Assembly: GCA_963281155.1 (NCBI GenBank)
Contig: CAUJLY010000006.1
Coordinates: forward strand, 10,788,001-10,852,000
DNA: 64,000 nt
Direction of reading: 5' to 3'
DNA from: Rhabditophanes sp. KR3021
Lineage: Eukaryota; Nematoda; Chromadorea; Rhabditida; Alloionematidae
The notes below the pieces were generated by a model. That model was not told the origin of the DNA. It searched no databases and saw nothing but the letters and a program-made list of their open reading frames with translations. Every line of letters starts with the position of its first letter. Within the stretch, counting starts at the first letter, position 1. Both the position numbers and the translations under genes were made by a program. Below are positions 55,731 to 64,000 of this stretch, piece by piece.

Positions 55731-56719
55731 TTATATTGTTTGAGTTATTCTGCTGATTTTACTAATTGGTGTGATTTGCTTAATTCGGAAAATGATTAAA
55801 AACTTACGTTGAATTTCAGAATTGAAAACAATAAGTACGATTGCATTAACACCAATGCGTATAATTTGGAGTAAACTGATAGAAAAATTTAACTCTATCC
55901 ACGTTAATTTATATGAATATACAAAATAAAAAAATAATGCTCCAACTAAAGAACCAATGCTCATAATTATGCTTTGAATTGCAAACATTTTTTCTTTATT
56001 AGTGATACTTTTGTTGCCTTGTTTTGATTGTTCAATTGCAACTAAATTATTGTTAGTATGGATTTTCATTATTGATGACATGATTAATTTGTATGTAATT
56101 ATAACATCTGAAAGAACAGTGACTGCAATAACACTAAAGGAGAAATACAACCCTAAGTAGAGATTAATCCACACAGTGCATTCTGTTTCAAGATACTCCC
56201 AATTAAGATGCTCAACTACAACATGAAAAACACACTGATCGCTTACAATATTTGGAATATTTGAAATTATAGAAAATAACCAAATAGAAATTGATATTAT
56301 TGCCGATACTGTTTCTGTACAGTGATGATAATAAAGTACTGGGTTGCACACAGCAAAAACTCTTGTAAGTGACAAAAATAAATTTCCTAATAGCATATTA
56401 TTGTACATAATAGAAACAATAGTTCCCATTTGTCTATTAATGAATTCATATTTGCTCAAATCAACTTTACTAAAAAATAAATGCACAAGTTAAAAAGGTG
56501 TTAAATATTAACTTACAATGAAATAACTGGCTTAAAATATAGTAATGAAACAAGCAGAATAAAGATTTGGGAAATAACAGAATTTGTAGAAATATAGCCA
56601 AATGAGTTTTTGAAGTACCTTAACGTTAATAAGCAGTATAAACAGAATATATTCAATGCAAGAATTATAACTTCACAAGTGCATTCAATAATTAAGTTTC
56701 TTGTATAAAGATCCATCAT
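55731..56719 (-). CDS. Serpentine receptor class X (Srx)-like chemoreceptor, two exons
   Basis: Predicted 313 aa. Start ATG at 56719 (MMDLYTRNLIIECTCEVIIL); the in-frame upstream extension would use TTG. Exon 1 is 56719-56517, the 47-bp intron runs GTAAGT...TTTTTTAG splitting a Phe codon, and exon 2 is 56469-55731. Srx marks: NLFLSLTRVFAVCNPVLYYH after TM3 (equivalent to aiNRfxAVxxPxxY), paired Cys in the second extracellular loop (DQCVFH ... ETECTVWINLY), VLSDVIITYKLI after TM5, and a VFNSEIQRKFL end. A GTAAGT within the last codons at 55807-55802 could instead lead to another 3' exon. Looks intact. Confidence 0.78.
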
Positions 56720-58207
56720 TCTTGCAATGAATGTCAAGAATAATAAATTATCTTGATATTGGCTTTATATACGAAGAAAAACAGTTTAATTTAATAAAAA
56801 AGGCATGAATGTAATTTAACTTATAGTGACTCACTTTGTTTCAGTAAATAGTAATTAAAAAACGTATATTTTTTAAATATTGTGGAAAAAAGTTATCTAA
56901 AAGTTAATTTATATTTGAAAACTCCAAAATATTGATATTTTTATACATTCTTTGATTATATTATAAAATAATAATATTTTGATTCAAATCTTTGCAAGAT
57001 AATTGTTTGACTCTATCAATCATAGTAAACATATTTTTGTCATACTGAATTGTAATTATTAGATGAAAAATTATTTATAACATCATCTTGTACCAGGAAG
57101 AATTTAGAAGATAATTATGGATGTAGATATTGTTTATCACATATAAATTAAACAGTACACATAATATTTGACTTGTCATAATGGATAAAAATGGCTTTGA
57201 ATAAATAAGTGAAACATTTAACATTATTAATTCACTTCAATCAGTATTCATTTTAGTTAATATCCCGTAATGCTAAAAATTGAAGAAAATTCCAGCTGCT
57301 CACATATTATTGAAAGATTTTTTCAGTCCGTTAAAAGAATGGCTGTTGATATATTATCTAAAGATTTTTTTCAATTTGTTAAAAAATGACCAGAAATTAC
57401 TCTAAAAAGTATATGATCCTCGACCTACAGACTTTTATGAGTTGGTCAACAAAAGTTAAAATGCCTATGCATGATACAAGATGTCACCAAACAGCTTATA
57501 CTATTGAAATAGGATAATGTAATATTTATCAATCACAATTGTAATTTAAGTTGAACACATTCATTATTTAGTAGCACCATATTCAATAATAGCGGTATCT
57601 TATAAACATTGCTTTTGTTAAGAAAAGAGTTTGCCGGTTTTATACAAAGAAAAGCTATCAAAGGAAAGACTGAAATTCGATATTTCTTTCTATATTTATA
57701 ACAATTTATATATTTGATACAAAATCATTTGCATTCAATTAATATTTATTATTGTAAGATGTACATATATCTTATCAAATAATTATGCTTAGATTAGATT
57801 AAATAAAGATAATTTTTTATATGTACAAAGAGAATAAATACCACGATTTTATAAATCTCATTTTGTTCTTAAGAATACAGATAGCCTAATATGATTTTTA
57901 TTCACTTTTATATGATATGAAAATAATTATTTTTGTTAACTATAGAATATATAACTGAGCCACTTATCAAACACAGTATTTATTTTTTATTTTTAATTAA
58001 CAAGTATTTTTTGAAACAATAACATATTGTAATCGTTTAAAATGTATTATATCAGCCTATTGATGCATATAAGTAATATTTTATTATTAAAAAAGAAGAT
58101 GTAACTTTCCGACATAAATATGTGTGAATTGTTGCAATATAAATACTTATGCAACATTAATCAAAATATTTGCACATATTTCCTTCACAATTTTTCATTT
58201 TTTATAG
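56720..58207. other. Intergenic, nothing firm
   Basis: A short frame at 57270-57386 (MLKIEENSSCSHIIERFFQS...) is not recognised. Otherwise very AT-rich. Confidence 0.4.
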
Positions 58208-59530
58208 ATGGATCGTAACTTAACATTTTCAACTTATTTGCTAGAAGGACCTAATGATGTATGTCAACTTTTGTCGATGTTTTATAAATATGAGAAAATG
58301 GAATGTTTGCTATAGATGTTACTGATCATTTCAAATTGGTTTTTATGTTCAAGATGCAAACAAACAATAATTTCATTGATGAATTAAAAAGAAAACTAGC
58401 CACAGGTTTTACTATGGCAAATGTACGCTGATTTATTAAAAGTCTATCTATTCATATAATTTTGATTTAGGGTGTAAAAGTACGAAAAAGTGATCGAAAG
58501 CCTGCAAAAACTCAGAATATTGTAAGCGATACAACCGTTCCTGCTAAAAAATGAAGAACACTTGATGATTTGTAGTTATTTAAAATAGCATATTTTAGTG
58601 TCTTGCAAAAATAAATTATTTAATTTCACAATCAAAATTGCAAATTAATGTGTGATTGATGTTTGATTTATGCCAATTTCTAAAATAATAAAAATATACC
58701 ATACTGGCTGACAGTTAGTTCTATTCACTTTAGGATAAAAAACACTTTTCCAAAAAAGTGTAGGAGCCACATTTAAGTGCTAACTTTGATGAGGCCTTTG
58801 AATACAAATTTGAATTTTTAGACAAACGTGTAGACTTTTTGATTAAAGTACCTAAGAAACATTTTTAAATGAAACCAAATTTCAAGCCTCAAATGCATTT
58901 TGCTGGTTCTTCTACAATGAACACACACCATTCACATCGTTACACAATGCGCAACAACATTCTTTGAAAACTTCGCCGATGCATGGTTCTATGCAACAAG
59001 ATTTTCAATTTCAAATGAGTTATCCGCAACAATTTGTAACAACATCAACACCATCTCCAGTGAATGTGCCAATGTAACAATCCTTTACGATTCAATTACA
59101 ACCACAGACTTTCGCTCAGTTCAACAAGAAAATTGCATTCCAGCTTTGCAGCAAACAAGTTTCTATCCCAAGCAAATGTTTTAAAGCCAATTCCATTAAT
59201 ATCAAAACAACAAGTAGGAGTTCCTTCAACCATGCCTCAATGAGCAAATAATCCTCAAGTGAATAGTATCTCCCACTCGTACCTCAATCAACATTCAATT
59301 ATCAAGTGAATGGTCTTCAAAATGTTTCACACCTTCCTACTCAATCAAATTCAAAACTTCATTCCGCAATTGAAGAATGATGAAAATATAATGCAACAAA
59401 CAACTTTAAATTCACAACTTGACGGATACCAAAGTATGTCCTTTCCAGTAGCTGTACCAATGACAAACACGATGGGTAATGTACAAAGCATATCAGATCC
59501 ACCAAGAATCGTTGATTTGCTAAGTATCAA
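58208..59530 (+). pseudogene. Q/N/P/M-rich low-complexity coding relic
   Basis: From 58208 (MDRNLTFSTYLLEGPNDV) with possible short introns to RKPAKTQNIVSDTTVPAKK near 58552, then from about 58770 frames such as NFDEAFEYKFEFLDKRVDFL, MKPNFKPQMHFAGSSTMNTH, and from 59310 QLKNDENIMQQTTLNSQLDG and MSFPVAVPMTNTMGNVQSIS. The composition is rich in Gln, Asn, Pro, Met and Ser, unlike AT-rich noise. Frames change and stops occur, so this is an eroded gene or genes. The mariner relic begins right after it, as if inserted. Confidence 0.33.
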
Positions 59531-60062
59531 AAATATTTGGAAACAGGTATTGATAATTACTTCTTCTTCAATGAAAACCAATGGAGTTTTTGCCATGCCG
59601 TATACACCGGCTCAAACCATCACAGACTTTGGTTTCTGTCTTCTCTCATCAGTCCAAACGATTTTTGATTTTGAAACTTTTGAAAATCTCTTTTTTAACA
59701 GTTGACATCGTTCTAATCTAGTGGCTTTGTTCGTGTCGTCAAGCATTTGTATCTCCTGTAACTTGTATGGCTTCTCCTTTAAGTCATTCTTAACTATTTT
59801 TCTTACACTTTTTCCTACCAACTAAGAATGATTTTTTCCACTTTTACGAGGAATCGCTTTCCATTGATCAAAATTTTCAAAGTTGGGTATTCACAGTCTT
59901 TGGTCTTCCTGTTTGCTTGATGTCATGGATTTGCCCGTTTAATTTCATGGCTTTTACGGTCCTCGAGACTGTCGACTTGTTGATATTGAGCTCCGTGGCT
60001 ATCTTTTTGTTTGAAATATGTTTAACAAAAAGATGTATCACTTCTGCTCTTCTGTCTTTCAT
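59520..60062 (-). mobile_element. Tc1/mariner-type transposase relic
   Basis: Minus strand, 60062-59877: an HTH DNA-binding part, RAEVIHLFVKHISNKKIATE and NKSTVSRTVKAMKLNGQIHD then GRPKT. 59821-59612: SVRRIV-like MVGKSVRKIVKNDLKEKPYK, RLERCQLLKKRF, SKIVWTDERRQKPKSVMV, where the Asp of TDE is the catalytic position. Then 59596-59535: AKTPLVFIEEEVIINTCFQI, after a stop where VMVWAGV is expected. The third catalytic region is missing. Truncated and frameshifted, hence dead. Confidence 0.75.
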
Positions 60063-60506
60063 CGTGACTTACCAAATGAGGCAAAGGACAAGATAGTATA
60101 AGATTATATCAAAAGATAGATAAAGACCAGGTCGACATTTCAACGTCAACAGTAGTCTGATTAGAGGCAAACCCAACGAGAGATGGTCATTTTAAAAATC
60201 GATGCAAAATTTAATAGTAGCCCTGGAATGAAAAGGCTATTTATTGTTACTGATGATAATTGACAATGTATATTATATTCGAACAAATCATTGTTTATTG
60301 TTCACATAGAATTTAAAATAATATTTTATGTCTTACAAATTATTAATTAACTTTTTTTATCAATAATAATTCATCTTTGAATACTAAAAACTTTTTGAAC
60401 AACAAAGGAAGTATTGAAATGCTTTATATTAGTGAAGTAGAAAAAATTATTTAAACTCCTATAAATGGAGACGTAAATTTATTAAATTATCACATCAATT
60501 AAAGCA
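60063..60506. other. Spacer with promoter of the 60507 gene
   Basis: Probably includes the 5' flank of the mariner relic. A TATA-like ACTCCTATAAATGG (about 60455-60468) lies about 40-50 bp upstream of the next ATG. Confidence 0.35.
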
Positions 60507-61033
60507 ATGCATACTTTAACTGTTTCACTCACCGCGTTTTTGGTGGCTTGTGTCAATGCTGCTCCACTTGGTACCAAAGCTGAGGTTTGTATTTAAAATA
60601 ACAAACTAATAATAATTTTTAAATCTAGATCAGAGGCGAATGTTCGAACCAATATTTAGCTGCTAAAACAGAAAACACAAGTACAACATTTCTAATTATA
60701 TGGCTGGAAGCTGGATAACAAACTAAAAATTGACAGTCGATTTCTTTAAAAATGTCAAAACGATTTCAATGCTTTATCATTTGCTGTTGTATATGAGTTA
60801 AATAAATTTGCCTGTGCCAAAGATCCAACTGAATTTGTTGAAACTTCTAAATGTTATCCGACTGAAGTAGACAAGGTTTACGAGGTTCTATGGGAAGTAA
60901 AATGTATTTTACTGTAAGAAATCCAGCTACTCAAACTTGTGAATCACAAACAGAAACTACTTATTTTATGAATGCTAACTGTGGACCAATAACAAGAGAT
61001 ATTGTTGCTGAATTTACAAAACTTGCCTTTTAA
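60507..61033 (+). pseudogene. Secreted Cys-containing protein gene, frameshifted
   Basis: Exon 1 (60507-60584) encodes a signal peptide (MHTLTVSLTAFLVACVNAAP). A 44-bp intron GTTTGT...TCTAG follows, then exon 2 from 60629 (IRGECSNQYLAAKTENTSTT), which hits TAA near 60718. Later pieces are KFACAKDPTEFVETSKCYPT (about 60807-60866), then MYFTVRNPATQTCESQTETT and NANCGPITRDIVAEFTKLAF to the stop at 61031-61033. At least two frameshifts. Cys spacing suggests a small disulphide-bonded secreted domain I do not recognise. Confidence 0.5.
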
Positions 61034-61230
61034 TTCTTATTTGGATATAGGTACTATGATGATGGAAATGCTCCATATTTGTAATTCAATTTCTTTCCAA
61101 ATTAAACGATATTAACTTTTGTTTAGTGTTATATGACGTATTATTTTATCTAGCAATAATAAACTTTTGTCTAAACAATTATAATTATTGTTGTTAAAAA
61201 AATTATAAAAGGTAGACTTATTTTATAAAG

Positions 61231-61663
61231 TAACAATATGTATAACGTAATTTTTTAGCTGTATTATTAGTTTTTATTGTAAAATACAATGAAGCTCTAC
61301 ATTATCAAGATACAAAAGTTGGTTTAATAAAACTTCACCCAAAACAAGTACTTATTTAAGCTTCAATTTAGATAAGAAACAATTGCATTAAAAATATTTT
61401 GAATCCACAGCCGGTAACTCAACTTCGCCAACGAAACATTTAATTGACGCAAGCTGGATGGGTGATCAAAATTTGTAATATTTCAATAGATTATCCCGTT
61501 GATAGAATTAAAAGAAAAATTATGTCTGATTACGAAGCATTTTATTTAGAAAATGTGGACGGAAAAGAAGTGAAATTATGTGTGAGATGGGTGAAGTTAC
61601 TTTAAATGCTATTTCTGGAGATAGTTATTGTGTTAAAGAACTTCCCGATTGTGCAAAAGTTTG
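61231..61663 (+). pseudogene. Second decayed small-protein gene
   Basis: A hydrophobic signal-like start in a frame interrupted by TAG (LAVLLVFIVKYNEALHYQDT), then IMSDYEAFYLENVDGKEVKL (about 61520-61579) and, after a frameshift, CEMGEVTLNAISGDSYCVKE with LPDCAKV ending at TGA near 61663. The final C...C...C pattern is loosely like the end of the 60507 relic, so they may be paralogues; weak. Confidence 0.3.
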
Positions 61664-61849
61664 ATTTAAACTTGTTCATAAAATTCATCAGTGATTGATC
61701 AAATTACAAGTAAACATGTATGCGACGGTGTAAATATAGATAGATAATAGCTTTTTCACTAAATAGGAAATAAGTATTATTTGGCCCCGGTGAGGTCATT
61801 CAGATATTGTAAAGTCTTGTCCAACATTTTTATAGAATCAGAAACATGT

Positions 61850-62690
61850 GAAATATTACATGCTCTTTTTGTAAAACACAAGTAATTGCAGCTCTAATCT
61901 TAAATCATGGGACAATCCCAAAATAGCATAAATGTAATTTCAATAAATTTTTATTCTAAGTATGAACTTGGATTAATTAAAGTAATTCACTAGACATTGA
62001 TTACATTTTTATTTTATTAAAAGAATAGCTTTGTTAATATCTATGCTTTTGAATGTTTTATCCGATGACTACTCATTTGTGCTGTACTCTGACTTAATAA
62101 CAATATATTTGTACAACTACTATAATAAGTTGTTATCAGGTACAAATAAGAAGCAAATATTTTTTTATCAGTTCTAATCACCAAAAAAGTGAAATAAGGC
62201 GTGTTAGTAAGAATGATGCAACAGCCTTTTCAGAAAATAGTATGGTAAAGTAGGAGATTGGTGATAAGAATTCTGATTATTAGCACGTTTCAACTTTCGA
62301 AAAAGTTCAAAAACAACAAAATATCAGTATAAAAAGAATCTCAATGGTCAGAGGTGAATATTAATTTCGATTAATACACCTTATTACTACTATTAAAATG
62401 AATTCCTGCAAGACTAACCAATGCTGCATTTTGAATGGCTGTGAATTAACCGCCAAAAAAGAATGCTGTAAGAACTGTGTAGACACCTGCAATTGTTCAA
62501 GTGATTGCAAGAACCAAGCTAAGGCTTCTTGCTGCGTTCAATGTAAATGTGGAGAAGACTGCAGATGCGGAGCTAACTGTAACTGTTAAACGTTCGATTA
62601 TACTAAATTTATATGAATACAATTATTGCATCCTTGGTAAAGTTATCATAAATATTTTATTATAACAATCTTTCCAAATTATATTCAAAT
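61850..62690 (+). repeat. Inverted segmental duplication, arm 2 (metallothionein unit)
   Basis: Inverted copy of 44108-44960. Shared sequence covers the promoter, the whole coding region and about 100 bp of 3' flank; downstream similarity fades near 62690. Confidence 0.8.
62398..62589 (+). CDS. Metallothionein, copy 2
   Basis: 63 aa, 18 Cys, differing from copy 1 at two conservative positions (42 Lys, 56 Arg). The promoter is also duplicated: a TATA-like AGTATAAAAAG at about 62328-62338, the heat-shock-like TTTCGAAAAAGTTCAAAA at about 62297-62314, and a GATA-like TCTGATTATTAGCACG at about 62272-62287 (TTA inserted relative to arm 1). Only conservative amino-acid changes between copies suggest that both are under selection or that the duplication is young. 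Confidence 0.85.
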   Translation: MNSCKTNQCCILNGCELTAKKECCKNCVDTCNCSSDCKNQAKASCCVQCKCGEDCRCGANCNC

Positions 62691-62794
62691 AAATTTTTAT
62701 ACGAACTAAAATTTTGATTATTTAAAAGATTTTAACAAAAATAAAGACTTTTCTTCATATTTATTTTAAAAATTATCCATATCACTTTGTGTCA

Positions 62795-62972
62795 TGAGTA
62801 ATGAATTGATTACTCAAGATAAGTGGGATGTGTGGTAGTTTGTCATGTTTTTGGATAAACGGTGTTTGATAATTAAAGTGTTATTTTTTAATGAAGCTAT
62901 ATTAAGTAAGTGTGTGCTTTATCTATTGGCGACCTAATAAAAGAAATAGTAATATTATTGGTGTATAAATAT
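62795..62972 (+). repeat. Dispersed direct repeat, copy 2
   Basis: Second copy of the repeat at 23490-23639, same orientation, starting CATGAGTAATGAATTGATTA and ending TTGGTGTATAAATA, with about 30 extra bases (GGCGACCTAATAAAAG...) in the last third. Confidence 0.6.
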
Positions 62973-63464
62973 CACGGTGCTAAAAAATCGGACGTATATT
63001 TTATAATTGAATTTTATAGTCTAAATATACTAATTTGACCATGAAAAATCGTTTGAAACTATTCCCATCTTGATTCAAACGATGAACGGCTGAAAGAGGC
63101 ATATCATAATTTTGCGATTCTTGGTCAATTTTGAAGTTATTTTTTCAGATTTTTATTGATGTTTTTAAAAATTGAAATATGTTATTATACGTTATTTTAA
63201 CGTACTTTCCGATTTAATGTTTGAAAAAATCAAAAAAACCAGTTTAAATGTGTTTTTTGACCAAAATGTAATGCCACCCCAAAACCGCTTAGTAGGCTAT
63301 TTCAAAGTGTATTAACGGCTATGTCACTAGTTTCATTCGAAAGAGCGATAAAAAATACCTCTATATATCAATTTTTGTAAATACTCATATTCACACCTTT
63401 TTTACACTAATTCTTAAAATAAATGCAATATTTAAGACGTTTTATCAAACTTTATTACATATAA
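62973..63464. other. Spacer, nothing firm
   Basis: No gene. It may be flank of the transposon-like relic that follows; slightly GC-richer at 63260-63300. Confidence 0.35.
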
Positions 63465-63757
63465 CTACTTTCTGATGATGTTATCATTAAAGCCTACTCT
63501 TTGGTTATGCCAAATCATAACATTTAGAAGCTTATCAAGGTCGTTAAATGAGGTAACTTTAAACATGTCCTTGTTAACAGAAGCATGCATGGATTCAATT
63601 GACTGCTCGCTGAAAAAATTCATAGATGCATATTTCGCAATTTGTTCTGGCATATGGCTTATCAAAAAGTGGGCTTTTGGTTGCATGGTTAATTTCAATA
63701 AAGGATAGGTAATCGCTTCACGGAAAGCTTTAATACTTTGAAATGTTAAAAGAAAAT
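63465..63757 (-). mobile_element. Relic of a recurrent transposon-like ORF, copy 3
   Basis: Minus-strand frame with FREAITYPLLKLTMQPKAHF, LISHMPEQIAKYASMNFFSE, QSIESMHASVNKDMFKVTSF and MIWHNQRVGFND, stop at 63465. It matches the C-terminal parts of copies at 41099-41500 and 30000-30364. Only this end of the ORF is present. Confidence 0.6.
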
Positions 63758-64000
63758 TGAATCCACAAAAAGTTGAAAGTAGATCTGTTAAAAGTCACCC
63801 ATCCCCAAAAATTAAAATAAATAAACCAAACCCAGTAATTGATAATGAACGGTGGTTTACTGATGATGAAATTGAAAAAGAAATGAAAAGTATGTTAGTC
63901 CGTTTTGAGAAAAAAGATGGGTTCTCATTTTGGGGATATTATCCTTCAACAACATTAGGGTACATGCCAATCACTAAAAACAATGAAGAAGTTTATAAAA
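63738..64000 (+). CDS. Partial unknown protein running off the window
   Basis: After a TGA ending at about 63737, the plus strand stays open to the last base. It reads a Lys/Ser/Pro-rich start (KVESRSVKSHPSPKIKINKP), then NERWFTDDEIEKEMKSMLVR, FEKKDGFSFWGYYPSTTLGY and MPITKNNEEVYK. Composition is clearly protein-like. No start codon or clear splice acceptor is visible, so this may be an internal exon or the first visible part of a transposon ORF. I do not recognise the family. Confidence 0.4.

Noticed and set aside
1..64000. tRNA genes, CRISPR arrays, bacterial promoters or operons
   Set aside because: No tRNA-like GTTCRAnnC arm with a matching cloverleaf was found by eye, no spaced direct-repeat array exists, and all gene structures are eukaryotic.

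Overview
The window looks like nuclear DNA of a nematode. The evidence is the AT-rich base composition, introns of about 38-50 bp with GTAAGT donors and TTTAG/TTTCAG acceptors, several nematode-restricted chemoreceptor families (Srt, Srx, Str-superfamily-like), small SapB genes, a DUF1248-type acetyltransferase and, most tellingly, spliced-leader (SL) RNA genes. The leader starts GGTTTA and ends CCCAGTTTGAG, which differs from Caenorhabditis SL1. With the compact AT-rich introns this suggests a clade IV nematode (Strongyloides/Panagrolaimomorpha-like); that placement is inference.

Layout. 0-1.4 kb: a LINE reverse-transcriptase scrap and an srt receptor. 2.4-9.8 kb: four secreted paralogues built from a Cys-rich domain I do not recognise plus ShKT domains, interrupted by an acetyltransferase gene with an in-frame stop. 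10.4-11.0 kb: three tandem SL-RNA units, one intact-looking and two decayed. 12.6-16.2 kb: a second srt, an unlisted 57-aa secreted peptide, an ET/Ly6-like secreted protein and a lectin relic. 18.4-22.9 kb: an 8-exon compact ABCA transporter with a TA-flanked MITE in one intron. 24.6-33.1 kb: chemoreceptor genes and relics (Str-like, srt) mixed with transposon relics. 34.8-36.3 kb: an SLC22-type MFS transporter. 36.5-40.9 kb: an aspartic protease followed by five SapB genes, two of them broken, with a repeated GATA-type motif about 60-70 bp upstream. 42.4-43.9 kb: an IgGFc-binding-like secreted protein. 44.1-45.8 kb: a metallothionein inside a segment duplicated in inverted orientation at 61.9-62.7 kb, and a membrane-protein relic. 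46.5 kb: the best SL-RNA gene. 47.6-54.1 kb: a frameshifted Gly-rich peptide, relics of an IgGFc-like protein, an SF1 helicase and a histidine acid phosphatase, and an intact intronless receptor. 55.2 kb: a 5S rRNA gene. 55.7-56.7 kb: an srx receptor. 58-64 kb: Q/N-rich and mariner relics, two decayed secreted-protein genes, metallothionein copy 2, and a partial gene running off the end.

Functional picture. Intact genes mostly serve sensing (7TM receptors), secretion/digestion/defence (SapB, aspartic protease, ShKT and IgGFc proteins) and transport (ABCA, SLC22). Shared GATA-like motifs near the SapB genes hint at intestinal expression. Many genes sit beside broken copies of the same family, and at least four transposon types have left remains, so this is a fast-turnover accessory region rather than a conserved housekeeping one. 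Exon joins were inferred by eye from splice consensus, reading frame and alignment between paralogues inside the window; no database search was possible.
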